Below, in pieces: positions 11,583 through 23,085 of a stretch of 64,000 nucleotides of DNA. Source of the DNA: Morchella semilibera (Eukaryota; Ascomycota; Pezizomycetes; Pezizales; Morchellaceae). The translations under genes were made by a program, and so were the position numbers. The stretch is from the NCBI GenBank assembly GCA_009192285.1, contig WBVU01000003.1:3007973-3071972 (forward strand). Direction: 5' to 3'. The notes beneath the pieces are model-generated. The model was not told where the DNA came from and did no database searches. It worked only from the letters and a program-made list of their open reading frames with translations. Positions within the stretch are counted from its first letter, which is position 1. Each line of letters opens with the position of its first letter.

Positions 11583-13429
11583 CTAAAGATCATACTCCTC
11601 CACCTCCCTCACCAGCAGCTTCTTCTCTGCCAGAAACTCCTTCACCTGCTTGACCGTGTACTCCCGTCTATGGAACTGCAAGAGAGATTCCTGTCAGTAT
11701 ACCACTCCTCATCCCTATAACAATGATATCGAACTCACCATTCCAGCCCCCAACGCAGCATCCGTGGTCGTCTTCTCAAACACCTCCTCAAAGTGCCCCG
11801 GATTCCCCGCCCCGCTGCTGGCAATGACCGGGATCCTAACGGTCTGCTTGACCATCTGGATGAGCTCCAGATCGAACCCAGAGTTTGTTCCGTCCTTGTC
11901 GATACAGTTGAGCAGGATCTCTCCTGCGCCCATGGCCTCCACCGCGAGGACGAGCTGCTGAACGTCCATATCACGCCCCTCACGCCCGCCCTTGATGGTG
12001 CACTGGTACCAGCAGTACTCCTCCCCGTTCGGCCCCTTCTTCGCCGTCTTGATCGTGTTCCGCGCCGTGTCTGCCGGGGACGAAACGTACACCCTCCTTG
12101 GGTCCACCGACACCACGACGGCCTGACACCCATATGCCCCCGAGATGCTCTCGATTGCCGTGTCCCCCCTTAGCTCCTTCCCGCGCCTATAGTACTCCTC
12201 CGCCGCGGTGACCGCATCGCTGCCAATCGACACCTTGTCCGCGCCGCTCTTGAAATACATTGTCGCGACCTGCAGCGCGCTGACCTTTGTCCCATCCGTG
12301 TCCACCGTATCCCTGATGCCGCCCCCGATGGTCAAGGGCACAAACACCACTTCACTTGTCCTCCTCACCACCTCCAGCATCGGCAGATCCGCCAACGGGC
12401 AGTCCCTGAAGCTCGTGATGTTCAGGAACGTCACTTCGTCCGCCCCCTCGTCATAGTACCGCTTTGCCAGCTCCACCGGCTTCCCCAGATTCCTCACGTC
12501 CCCGCCGGCCGCCTTCTCGCGCACATCGTACTGGTCCCCCTTGGTCACCACCAGGTCCCCCTGATCGTTTGTGCGCACGTCCAAACACGCAATGACCCTC
12601 CTCGTCAGCCCCGTCACCTCCCTCGTCGCCAGGCCCTCCAGCGGCGCCAACCGCACACTCCCCAGGAACGCCTTCAGCACCCTGAGCCCCGCCACACCGC
12701 TCTTCTCCGGGTGGAACTGCGTCGCAAACAGATTCCCCTTTCCCACGGCGCCCACAAAGTCCTCGTCCCCGTACCGCGCCGCCGCAACGTCCCACCCCGC
12801 CGCCTGCAGCTCGCCCAGCGGCACCGCGTACGAGTGCACGTAGTAGTACTTTGAGTGCGGCCGCAGCCCATACAGGCTCTTTCCCGGGAACTCACGCGTC
12901 GCCGCGCTGTTCCACCCAATGTGCGGGACAGACTTGGCCGTCGCGTCGAAGCGCCTGAGCGTGCCCGGGATGACGCCGAGCCCGGGGGTCCCCGGGGACT
13001 CGGCGGAGGCGGCGAAGAGCGCCTGAAGACCCACGCAGATGCCCATGAAGGGCTTTCCGGAGGCGATGAAGGCTTTGAGGGGCTCGGTGAAGCCGGCGGC
13101 GGACAGGGTGTTCATGCAGTGGCCAAAATGGCCGACGCCGGGGAAGATTACTCGCTATGGGGTGGGTTAGTGGGGGTGTATGTGTATGTATGTATATAGA
13201 GGGGGGGGGGGTACTTCGGCGGTGAGAAGGTCGGCGGGGGTGCGGACCCAGTGGATCTCGAAGCCGAGGTGCTCAATTGCATTGACGAGGGAGCGGATGT
13301 TGCCTCTGGGAGTGGGGGGATAGATATGTTAACTACGGACTCCCTGTGGGGGGTTCTATAGGAATGGGGGGCTCACGCAACAGTATCTAGGAGATGGACA
13401 GTCGGTTTAGGAGGCGTTGAGGAGGCCAT
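11583..13429 (-). CDS. HIS7: HIS7, imidazole glycerol phosphate synthase (fused HisH-HisF)
   Basis: A bifunctional enzyme of histidine biosynthesis. The N-terminal glutaminase makes ammonia, which the C-terminal TIM barrel uses to convert PRFAR to imidazole glycerol phosphate and AICAR. Minus-strand exons: 13429-13377, 13305-13215, 13154-11739 and 11675-11583, total 1653 nt, 550 aa (yeast 552). Introns are 71, 60 and 63 nt. Glutaminase motifs: [15 protein letters not shown]; nucleophile Cys in GICVGLQ; catalytic His/Glu in QFHPEKSG. Cyclase motifs: [14 protein letters not shown] with the first catalytic Asp; GGIRDTV and KVSIGSDAV phosphate-binding segments; [13 protein letters not shown] with the second catalytic Asp; [11 protein letters not shown]. 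All key residues are present. Intron 2 has 11 C right after the donor GTA. A GCN4/CPC1-type site lies upstream. Confidence 0.97.
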
Positions 13430-13510
13430 TGCTTGGGGGTATGTATAGAGTAGAATTTAATGAATTGGAGAGGTTGTGAAAACAGGGCCAAGCTGACTTT
13501 ATAGTGATCT

Positions 13511-13548
13511 GGGGAGGGAGGGAGGGAGGGAGGGAGGGAGGGGAGGAG
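13511..13548. repeat. GGGA tandem repeat with G-quadruplex potential
   Basis: About nine consecutive GGGA units on the plus strand, the template strand of HIS7, about 80-120 nt upstream of its ATG. The HIS7 coding strand therefore carries a TCCC tract in the promoter or leader. Confidence 0.85.
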
Positions 13549-13553
13549 AGAGA

Positions 13554-13561
13554 AAGAGTCA
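13554..13561 (-). promoter_or_regulatory. candidate GCN4/CPC1 response element upstream of HIS7
   Basis: The minus strand reads TGACTCTT here, 125-132 nt upstream of the HIS7 ATG. Gcn4/CPC1 bZIP factors bind TGACTCA, and the TGACTCTT variant is known from the yeast HIS3 regulatory site. Position and target gene both fit general amino-acid control. One 8-mer alone can occur by chance. Confidence 0.5.
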
Positions 13562-14217
13562 CAGCCCAAGGAGTAAAAGGTAAAAGGTAACTAAAGTAAA
13601 GTAAATAGGATATGAGTCCCCCCCTCTCCCCCCCCCTCCCCTCCGCCCTCTCTCTTTCTCCCCTCCATCACCCATAAATTCCATCGAGGGGCAGAAAAGC
13701 GTTGCCCCACTCTTTGCCAAGCAAAAAAAAGAACTTTACCTGGAATGGTGTCATCGAGACTTTTTTAGTAAGGTGTTACGATATGGCCATGGGTGAGTAC
13801 ATACGCAGGTAGGCGTAGAGTAGAGTAGAATAGATTCAGGAGAATAGTACTTATGTCGGTGGGTGGCAGATCTTTATATATATTTCTTTTGTTTTCTCTT
13901 TTTCCCTTCCCTCTTTTTATGTATGTACATGTATGTATGTGGTTGGGTAGATACATGGGTCGTCTAGATTTAGAGAGGCAGGAAAAAAAAACTATACAAA
14001 AAGTCATTGATAGGGCGAGTGATAATTGGAGGACCCGTGCAATGCTATGCCACGAATGATCACTCATGATGCTCTCCCGTAATTTCACATACGGTGCCGA
14101 TCACTACCCTGTATGAACGATAGTAATAATAAAAAGCCTGAAATACCTACCTTTTTCATCATCATCATCATCAATGTCATGGGTCTCATTACTCCGAGGA
14201 GGTATCATATCTTCTAA

Positions 14218-15535
14218 CTAGCAGGCCTCACCCAGATAGACTAGTCCATCTCTCGGCTTCCCAAACGTCAGTACACCCCACCCAAAACCGCAGAAGCACT
14301 CACCGGTGAATACTGTCTCAGCAAGACCCCACCCTCCTCCAGCACGGCAGCCGTCTGCTTATCCATACTGTACCCCTGACTATAGACCACCTCCACCACA
14401 CCCACCTGCACAATCTTGATACTGCACGTCAAGCACGGGCACGTATCGCAGTACAGCACCGCGCCGCCGCCAATGCGCTCCCGCCCCGCCTCAAGCAGTG
14501 CGTTCTCCTCCGCGTGGATACACAGACAGGTATGGAGACTACCCTCGGCGGCGCTGTTGCAGCGCCCGCAGCCGCCCTCACTGCAGTTCTTGAGGTGGCG
14601 GGGGGTGCCATTGTAGCCAGTGCTGATGACACGGTACTCACGGACGAGGACGCAGCCGACGCGCCGCTTCATGCAGTTGGAGCGACGGGCAGCGAGGGAG
14701 GCCAGGTGCATGAAGTAGGCGTCCCAGGATGGGCGGAGGCGCTCGAGGTTGGTCAGATCTAGGGCGGTGAGAGTGTTTTGGAGGGTGGTGAGGGATGCAG
14801 TGGGGTTGAGGAGGGAAAGGGTTGCGTGGGTGGCTAGTGAGGAGAGGCCATGAGGGGAATAGAGGTGGGTGTCAGAGGCGGCGGCGAACTCGTCGAGTGG
14901 GATTGGGGTGAGGCCCTGGGATGCATTGCTGTATGGGGTTAGTGGTTTGAGGGGTGAATGGGGAGGTGGGGGGTGAGTACCGTGAATTGTAGCGATCCCA
15001 ACGGACGAGTAATGGGGCAGAGACATTGACAAGCATAAAGCAGGGACGCTTATGGAGAATGTCAAAGACGCGCTCGTCCCAGATGTCGGTGGTGACAAAG
15101 TGTTCGCGCCAGCGCTTTGTGACAAAGTCGAGGAGGGCATCGGCGCTGGGGAAAACGTGTTCGGGGAGAGTGGGCAGAGTGGATGTTGAGCGGATTGTAG
15201 TGGTATCTGTATGGGGAGAGGGGGGCACGATCTTGAGGGCCGTAAATGCGTAGGTACGAATTAAGTAGTGAGCAATTTCGTGTTTACCGGCGCAAATGCC
15301 TGGGAGGGGGAAGAAGTGTTAGTAGATATTTTGATAAAAGTAGTGATATATAGTTAACAGTAAAGATAGCAGTGATGATGTAGATTGCAGATATTTATGT
15401 AGGTAGAGATATAAATATGTAGTGGTATAAATGGTAAATTTGAGATACTGATTTTGAGAGAGGTAGCAGATACTGATGGTAAGAAAGATATACATGCATA
15501 TACATGTACTTACCACCACAGAGACCAATAAGCAT
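14218..15535 (-). CDS. DCD1: DCD1, deoxycytidylate (dCMP) deaminase
   Basis: Converts dCMP to dUMP, feeding thymidylate synthesis. Preferred minus-strand model: exons 15535-15514, 15299-14981, 14928-14304 and 14256-14218, total 1005 nt, 334 aa. The N-terminus has a P-loop-like segment (LIGLCGGICAGKHEIAHYL), a known feature of fungal dCMP deaminases. The C-terminal deaminase domain shows MKRRVGCVLVREYRVISTGYNG, a Cys-rich insert (CSEGGCGRCN), the HAEEN catalytic/zinc motif and the CPCLTC zinc motif. The last intron (14303-14257, 47 nt) has a GTGAGT donor and a CTGAC branch site and gives a C-terminus PRDGLVYLGEAC. Without that splice the frame ends at 14268 with a less protein-like tail. Intron 1 contains a TACATGTA. 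Confidence 0.93.
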
Positions 15536-18032
15536 TTTAGATGTGTTTTCCGGGTTTCGTTTATCGTTCGTTTATCGATGTTTACTTATCAATCCACTAG
15601 CCTATGGCAGGAGTGGTACCTTATCTACAGAAGATACTAGGATGGTGTAGAGAGGGTATGTAGTTTAGTGGTGGTGTAGTGAGTGAGTGTGGGGTATTTA
15701 ATGGTGGTGTTGGTGTTGGTGGTTGTAGACTTCATTGGTCATGGTCATGGTCGTGGGGAGCGGCTGAAAGACCCTGAAGATCGAGGTTCTATGTTGTAAG
15801 TAACCTACATACATGCACATATCATGTAGGTACAGACAGACAGATAGAGTAGAGTACATGATTGTACTTACAGAAGGTATTTTGAGCTCACCACCACTAC
15901 AGTACATCCCCATCCTGTCTACATCTACGTCTACATTCACATCTACCTAAAACTACATACACATCTGTCAGGTCCCGAATGATTCCCGGATACGCACCTA
16001 TGTACATGTATGTACCTACTCTACAGTACATACTCTACCACCACCCACCCTCATCTCTCCCGTCCTCATCCCCCCCCCCAACCCCTCCATCTCAAAATCT
16101 CACATGCCTCCCAGCGCACGTCTTTGATCAGCATTTTCAACCTTTCCACCAATCCACTCGATATGCTGTCTGTCTTACAGGCCAGGGAAGAAATCGATAC
16201 CGGGTGTAGTGCAGTGTAGTCAGATCCCATGCATCGGCGAGTGCCCAATCGTGCAGGGCCCAGTATCGATACCTACACGGTCTACCTATCTCGTGCTGTG
16301 CGGGTTCGGTACGTCCCCCCTCTAGAGTAGGTATGTAATATCTCTGCTCTTGATGGGTGTACCTACCTGCTGTCAGTAACTCAGAGTTAGATACCTGTCT
16401 CTCATCTTGTCCGCATACGTCTACTGTAGCCGATTATTAGAGGGCTGCATGGGTTAGGGTTTGGCTCTAGAGTAGGTAGGTGATATTATCATTACATGTA
16501 TTATTATTATTATTTACCATTGGGCAACCACTTTAGCTAAGGCCCCAGTTAATATGGGATTGGGCAATATAATCGGTAGAGTGGTAAAGTAGACCAGATC
16601 TATCCCGGTAGTCGCACATAGAGAGTGTAAGGGTCGATAGGGAGATTAGATTGGTAGCCATGAAATTTTAAAACTACATGTATTTCATATGTACCACCTA
16701 CCAGCTACATACTAACTCTAGCACCATCCGCGGAAACTCTCTACTCCACCATGATACTGCTGAGCTGGACTCGAGGCTTTTTGATACCTATCGTACTCGG
16801 AGGCAAAAAGGTCTTATAAAATGGGTACATACATATACGCTCAGCTCAGCTACTGAACGAAACACGGCGAGACCTTTCAGTCTGGTCAAAGGTTCGGGAA
16901 TTCCCTATGATAGGTTGGACGTATGTGCAGCTGTATGTGTATGTATGTAGGGCCCTTTTTTTTTTCCTTTCTTTTTTCCTTTCTTTTCTTGCAAGTGGCA
17001 CTGCTGCATACATGTGGCCTACTGTGGAGAATTCTGCCGGGCCAGCTTCCTTCGGTCTAGATATCGCCGGTAGAGTGCATTTATTTCGAGTGGGGGAAGG
17101 GTTCCCTAGTTCACCCACATAAGTATATGCTCCCATGTAAACTTTCAAGTGCCTACAGCCATACTCTAGAGTCGTGAACAGACCGCACTGTAGCCAAGCT
17201 TGACGGTTGCGAGGGGAGGGTTCCATCCCTATTAACATGTGGTACTTGCACAGAAAGGGAGGAATTAAGTAGGATAAGTGGTAGGAGGAGTAAGTAGGCA
17301 GGCAGAGGAGAAGTGATGTATGGGATCCCAACGCTTCCTCATGCATGGAGCACACATAAAGACATACATGTACCTACATACATGTACATACGCACATTCT
17401 CATGTACCTCTAGACTAGACACAAAAAGCTCCTTTTTTCTCCTATATCCACATCCGTCAAACACAACAAACCAACCATTTTCTCTCTCTCTCTTTACCTC
17501 GCCTGTTGCTGTTACTGGCACTGCTAGCGAACTTTCCCGAACTAAGGACTCTCCCCCAGCCTCGACCAACAGCAGCACATCACAGAATCCCTCTCTCTTT
17601 CTTTCTTTTCCCCAACTCTTCCTTCTCATCCACTCACCTTCCTACATCTTCACTATCCTATCATCTTTCTTCATCACTTCTCTTCTCTCTCCCCCCCCCT
17701 CAATATACTACTACCTCACAATTTGTTCTTCCCTCCTTTCTCCCCCCCCCCCCCTCCCCTCTTCTGCTCCCTCGCTGGCCTTGGGGGAGTTCGTTGCTTC
17801 TGCTAGTCTCCCCTTTTTGTCTGGTTACCTCTAGCCCACCAAACCACCACGACAACAACATCCTCCCAACCCCCCTTTTATGAACACTTAAGCCCAGTGT
17901 TCGAGCAAGAAAAAACCCCAATCTCTCCCTCTCACTTCTGAACAACGGTGTTTACCCCCTCCCCCCACTGTTGATAAACACTATCTTCTATCCCACCCCT
18001 CATTACCCAGCCGTTGAGTTTGATTCACCGCC
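15536..18032. other. divergent spacer between DCD1 and the coiled-coil gene
   Basis: About 2.5 kb with no recognisable gene. It is rich in TAC/GTA steps and contains six TACATGTA palindromes (16003, 16493, 16675, 17365, 17379, plus one just inside DCD1 intron 1 at 15501). The last 600 nt before 18033 are strongly pyrimidine-rich on the plus strand and look like a promoter or leader. They contain a C13 run at 17742-17754 and a minimal upstream frame (ATG at 17880, three codons then TAA). Confidence 0.65.
17880..17891 (+). promoter_or_regulatory. minimal upstream ORF (M-N-T-stop)
   Basis: It is the only ATG between 17405 and the coding start at 18033. It opens a three-codon frame closed by TAA, inside a pyrimidine-rich leader-like stretch. 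It would affect translation only if the mRNA starts upstream of 17880. Confidence 0.35.
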
Positions 18033-20186
18033 ATGGCCTCCTCACGGAAACCACCCCCGGCGAACCTTTCAAGTCCACTTAATCGTCGCTCCATGCCTCC
18101 CCCCGTAGCTTCATCCTCCGCCGGCTCAGCTCGAGGTTCATCACGTTCCCCGACCCCAACTGGCCCGGCCGCTCCTGCTGCTGCTGCCGCCGCCCGTCGC
18201 AACACTCTCCGTGATGGTGCCCCCTTGGCGCACCGGAATAGCATTTCCTCGCCCCTAAGCGCCCGCTCAGCCGCAAAGAGGTCCTCTGAAGTGCAGAGCG
18301 AGGCAGACTTGGAGAACGCCGCTATGTTGGAGGATCTGAGAAATAGACTTGCCCAGAGTGAGAGTGCGGCGGAGGCCGCCGCAGAGGAGTATGCGAAGCA
18401 GGTCAAGGCGCTCCAGAGTAGGTTAGAGGATGCGCTTGCCGAACAGCTCAAGATGGAGGAGGCGGTGCACCAGAAGGATGAGGTGGTTGAGGGCATGGAG
18501 CTCCAAGTCAAGGAGCTGACGAGGGCAAAGAGAGATCAGGAGAATATCTATGAGGCGGAGGTAAATTACCCTTTTCCTTTTCTTCTTCCTCGTTTATTGA
18601 GTGGCGTGACTAACGATTCGGACAGAGAACCGCAGCGCAGCAGGAGAAGGAGGAAATGCTAGATAGAGAAGAGGAGCTGAATACCATAATTCAGCGACTC
18701 AAGGATCAGCTTGCTCAGCGCGAAAAGTCGCCTGAGCCAGAGGTTGTGGAGAACCGTAAAACTTGTTTGTCTCACCCATTCTGAAGCTTCGTGAACGTCA
18801 CTAACGGTATTGTACAGCCGCCGATTCTTCTAATGATGAATCTCAGGGATTTGCGCCTTCTAATAACATGGCTGCACCTAACCGTACCAACACAAATAAC
18901 CTTGTGCTCCAAAAGGATAAGATCATTGAGTCTCTCCGTCTTGAACTCGCTGAAGCTCAGATCAGATTGGCTGAGGCAGACCACCAAGGTGGCACTAAGC
19001 TTCAACAGCTTGAGCAGCAGCTTTTGGAAACTCGTATGTCTAACGCCCGATTGATGGAGGATAACGAGAGCTTCCAACTTCTCCTTTCTTCCGCTGCTCT
19101 CAATGGTGACTTTCCGAGGGGTGATTACACCAATGCCTTCTCAGAGGTCGAGCCGGAGCCGGAGTCGCCTCACGTTATCAAGAAGGTCCAGGGTTCGCCA
19201 AGGAATTCAATTTCTCTTGCTTCAAACCTTGCCGAGGAGCTTGAAGAGGCCGCTCAAACCCTTGAGACCGAGAAGTGCCGCAAGCTTGAGAGCGAACTCA
19301 AGTCGTTGAAGGATCAAAATAAGGCGCAGTCGTTGTACATCAACAACATCATCGAGCGTATCCTTCAGCACAAAGATTCCGAGGCCATCCTCGACAAGAC
19401 CGCTCCCCTTGGTGATTCTGCGAAGACTGAGAAGGCGCTTCCTGCTCCTCCTAAGGAATCTGGTATGCTCTCAAGGACTTCGTCTCTTTCAAGTCGCAAA
19501 ACTTCCCCATCCATGAAGTCCCCTGCCCCCTCTATCAATGGCGACAAGCCATCCCTTTCAAGATCTCAATCAATGCGCAATGCACCCCGCTACACCCACA
19601 AGCGCTCCCACTCTGATGCTGTTTACTCCGGTGCCAGCGTTGTTAACAATCTCTATCGTGGAGAGGGAATGATTACCCCCCGTTCACAGACATTCTACGG
19701 CCCTGACCAGTTCAGCAACGGTAACTGTACCCAGCGCCCTCGCAACTCAGACCTTAGCCTCGACTCTACTCAGTCCGAAAGCGGGACAGCGTTTCGGGAA
19801 CGTCTATCCCTTTGCCATGGGACCGCCGCAGTATGCCGTCTCCTCCGCACCCCCCGCACCACGGTACTACCATGGGCCCAATTGCTGGAAACAAGCTTCG
19901 CCCATTGAGGTTGGTACAGGAGAATGTCAGCAACGGGATCGTTTCGCCTACCTCGAGCAGTGGTCGAAAGATCAGCGGAGATTACAAGGAGGGAGTTGAG
20001 GACGAGAAGAGCCGAAGACAGAGCAAGAGAACCAGCTGGTATGTTATTAGCCTCCCAGACAGAATTCGGAGCGAACGCTAATTTGACGCAAACAGGATTC
20101 CTTGGTTGAACCGAAACAAGGACGAAGACTTGCCCATAGTCACAAACCCTGAAAACGTTCTCTTCGAGAGGAGGGACGTTGAATAA
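18033..20186 (+). CDS. coiled-coil protein conserved in filamentous ascomycetes, one frame break
   Basis: Function unknown; it resembles proteins labelled 'M protein repeat protein' in other ascomycetes. Exons: 18033-18560, 18626-18755, 18818-20038, 20096-20186. Introns are 65, 62 and 57 nt. With one missing base restored near 19780-19782 the length is 1971 nt, 656 aa. The N-terminus is Ser/Pro/Ala-rich and basic. A long coiled coil follows (about residues 95-240: EDLRNRLAQSESAAEAAAEE, QVKALQSRLEDALAEQLK) and a second helical block (DKIIESLRLELAEAQIRLAE, AEELEEAAQTLETEKCRKLE). The C-terminal third is Ser-rich and disordered and ends in an acidic tail (LPIVTNPENVLFERRDVE). The frame break separates DSTQSE from the RDSVSGTS segment. 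Alternative: a cytoskeletal or septation scaffold, which cannot be tested here. Confidence 0.8.
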
Positions 20187-21701
20187 TGGAAGCGAAAATG
20201 TTTAAAAACGCAGGGGTTTACTTTTTCTTTCTTCGGTAGGGCTGGCATCCGGCAATTGGCATGATAAAATGAAACTTTCCGCGCGTGGTTTTTTGCTTTT
20301 GTTTTCCTGATATGAGTAGATGATGGATCATGACGGTTTTTTTTTTCTTTCTTCCCCTTCCTCTCTTCTCGTTATTAGTTAACTTTTTTATAACTTCTTC
20401 TTCCCACTCCCCTCCTCATTTCAATATAACTATACCGCTGCGTTTGGGTATGGCCGGAGAGGCGTGGTCTGTTTTATCTATACTTGTACACAGTCGTTTT
20501 TATTGCGTTGCGGCGGAGGAGGCGCTTTTATTACATGGTTGGGCGGGTTTGGCTTGTTAGTTTGATTGGCCTGGCTTGGTTTTGGTAGACGCTTGATACC
20601 TAACCTCATCACTACTGCTACTACTACTTGCTACTTTTATACCCGAATGCCTTCTGTCTTTCTGCTGTCTTCTCTGGCTTAGGCTTCGCGGTGGATCTGG
20701 AGGAGGGGGATCCGTTAATTCTTTATGGGGTATCTCCGCTCTGTTATGTTCTTGTTGGCCCTTTTTTTATAATGTCTTTTTGTATGCATGATGGTTATGA
20801 TTGATGAAATGGAAGTGTGTGGGGATGTAAGGTGTGTCAGTTTGTGTGTGTTTTTTGCAGTGTGATGTGTGATGTGTGATGTATTTGCTGTGATTTATTT
20901 GCGTATTTGTGTGATTGTGGATTGTGTGTGATTGTGGATTGTGTGTGATTGTGGATTGTGTGTGATTGTGGATTGTGTGTGATTGTGTGGCGGGCGGTAT
21001 ACTAAGCAGTGATGAACGGCGGGCATTATTAGTAGTGTAGTAAAAGAAAGATGAGCAAACCAAGAAATAAGGAATATAAATATGAAATTTGCATACCTAA
21101 GTAGATAATAAAAGCGGTGCCCATGTTTATAGATGAGTGAAGTGAGATAGCAAACAACCGGTCGAGCGCACTGATGGCAGGGAAGCTAGGGGCGAGGGTT
21201 AGTTGGTGGTCGAGTGATACCCCGTGACTGCACGGCGCAAAAAGACGTATGGTGCGTGTTGCCAGGAGGGATTTGCCTTTGTAGTTTGTAGTCATAAAGC
21301 TACATGTAGATGGTGGGGATGGGCGGCCCTTGGCTGGCTCTGTGTGTAGTCGGTTGTATACTGTTTTTCTGTTTTGATGTACTGTTGATGATGATGGCGA
21401 TGGCGATGGTAGTAGTGATTGGTAATGGATGGAAGAGGATGGAGATGGAGATATGCCGTCCCCGCACGGTATTGGCTGAGCAGGCATGCGAGTGATATGC
21501 TGTGATGGAGCACGACCCCAATCACCAAATCTCACCACCACCACCACATCTCACTCACCCACTCACGCTGCTCAAAAGTAGACCAGACCATATACCAGGT
21601 ATCAATACAAGTATCTAAATAAGGGAGATTCTAAGCTAATAGTATATACTAACACGGTTCATGATATCAATTCATTTTTTTTTCCTAGCCATCTATCCTA
21701 T
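20187..21701. other. convergent 3' spacer, coiled-coil gene / SUB1
   Basis: About 1.5 kb. The first 150 nt are T-rich 3' UTR-like sequence. A 17-nt tandem repeat lies at 20911-20990 and a TACATGTA at 21301. No gene seen; open frames on the minus strand at 20767-21547 are repeat-driven or His/Ser-rich. Confidence 0.6.
20911..20990. repeat. 17-nt tandem repeat, about 4.7 copies
   Basis: The unit GTGATTGTGGATTGTGT is repeated four times from 20911 to 20978, with a partial copy after. Confidence 0.9.
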
Positions 21702-22433
21702 CTATGGCTTACTTTTCCTCCCCCTCCTCTTCTTCTTTGGTTCCTCCTCCTCCTCCTCCTCCTCCTCCTCCTCAATAGCCGGCTCGTCCTGCACTTCCTC
21801 CTCTGCGGAGTCGTCCTCCTCTTCTCCATCCTCGGCAGGGGCAGCAGCAGGGACAGCTGCGCCGTACTCGGGTCTCTCGACGACGACACCCTTTCCCGCG
21901 AGTTGCTCCTCGATCTGCGGTAGGATGGAGACGAGGTTGTTGAGCTGCTCGACGCTCAATGAAATGCCCTATTTCCCCTCTGCATTAGCTACTATATATA
22001 CAGCAGAAATGGGGGGGGGGGATGATAGAAACCTTCTTCCCCGGCAACACCTTGCCGTCCTTCTCGTAGTACTCGCGGATTGAGACGAAGTGCTTCCCCT
22101 TAAACTCCGAGATGCCAACGCGACGGAGACGGCCACCAATCTGTAGTTTTATAATAATTCACGCATTTTTATTTAGCATCTAACCAGCACCACCTCAAAC
22201 CCAGCCAACCCCAGTGAGTAGCCCATATAATTACAAACAACCAAAGAAGAAAAAAAAAGGGGGGGGGAACAAACCTCCCAGAACGGATTACCATTATCGT
22301 CCTCCCCCTGTTCTCCAATCTCTGTTGAGGCTGTGGCTGCGGTAGCGGTGGCAGCGGTGGACTTTGCCCTCTTGAAGGCTGGGGCAGAAGTCGCTGTTGT
22401 AGTGGCAGAGGCGGCGGCACGGCGTTTAGGCAT
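21702..22433 (-). CDS. SUB1: SUB1/PC4, RNA polymerase II transcriptional coactivator
   Basis: Sub1/PC4 is a nuclear ssDNA-binding coactivator acting in initiation, elongation and DNA protection. Minus-strand exons: 22433-22275, 22140-22033, 21968-21702, total 534 nt, 177 aa. Introns are 134 and 64 nt. The basic N-terminus ([15 protein letters not shown]) precedes the PC4 fold: [36 protein letters not shown] and [20 protein letters not shown]. The C-terminus is a long Glu run followed by [11 protein letters not shown], an acidic-basic tail of a kind seen in fungal Sub1. Both introns have a C-run (9 and 11 C) close to the donor. Divergent from GCN1. Confidence 0.95.
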
Positions 22434-23085
22434 TGTTGCGGTGATGGGGGTGGTGATTGGGGTGGTGGTGAGAAGGGGAGGAAGAGGGGGGTGTTATGTA
22501 CCTGGACGACGCGCCTGGACAGGAGGAGCATGGGGAAGACGCGTTCGCTGGCTGAGTTTTTGGGTTTGGGGGCAGAACCTTTTTTTGCGTAGGTGCGTCA
22601 TTGGCATGGACGCCAAGATATGTGTGTGTGTGTGGCTAGTAGCTAGTAGTAAGTGGCTGGACTGGGGGTTTGGGTTTGGGTTTGGGTTATTGGACTGGGG
22701 CTGGCGGTGGGTGAATGATCGATAGACGGCGGGGGGAAGAAGGAACTCGAAGGTGATTGAACCTCACCTCAGTGCCTTTCTACGATACTGCTACTGTTAT
22801 AATATACCATTTGATATTTACTACACTACACTGCTGTAATTCATTGGTATCTTGAGTTTTCATGCAGAAACGCAGCAACTAAAGAGAAGTTGCATAAGTT
22901 AACCCTTAACCCCCCCACATTGGCTTACTGCTGCCCGCGTCAACGGACTACAACATCCTCATCTACAGACGTCAAACCTCATCCACATCCACCATCATCC
23001 ACCACCCACCATCCACAATCACAATCACATATAGAGATACGGATCTACAACACACAACACGCACTGCTCTCTCTTTACCACCACA
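22434..23085. promoter_or_regulatory. shared divergent promoter region of SUB1 and GCN1
   Basis: Only about 650 nt separate the two start codons, so the promoters must share this interval. A GGGTTT hexamer repeat lies at 22666-22688. CA-rich sequence forms the likely GCN1 leader (22960-23080). Confidence 0.6.
22666..22688. repeat. GGGTTT hexamer repeat
   Basis: Nearly four perfect GGGTTT units. It is similar to but distinct from TTAGGG telomere repeats, and it sits inside a gene promoter region, so it is a microsatellite. Confidence 0.75.

Larger units (their letters stand above)
13430..14217. other. HIS7 promoter region / DCD1 3' side
   Basis: About 790 nt between two minus-strand genes. 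It contains a GGGA repeat (13511-13548), the TGACTCTT element (13554-13561), pyrimidine-rich sequence at 13617-13670 and one TACATGTA (13926). No gene seen; the frame at 13765-14088 is low in coding character. Confidence 0.65.

Noticed and set aside
16846-17355. 169-codon open frame on the minus strand
   Set aside because: Lys-rich low-complexity segments arise from a pyrimidine run; overlaps TACATGTA-rich spacer; no family resemblance.
20767-21547. Open frames rich in His/Thr/Ser on the minus strand
   Set aside because: They are translations of the 17-nt tandem repeat and flanking simple sequence.
22666-22688. Telomere-like GGGTTT repeat
   Set aside because: Unit differs from TTAGGG, is short, and lies within a gene promoter with genes on both sides, so it is not a telomere.
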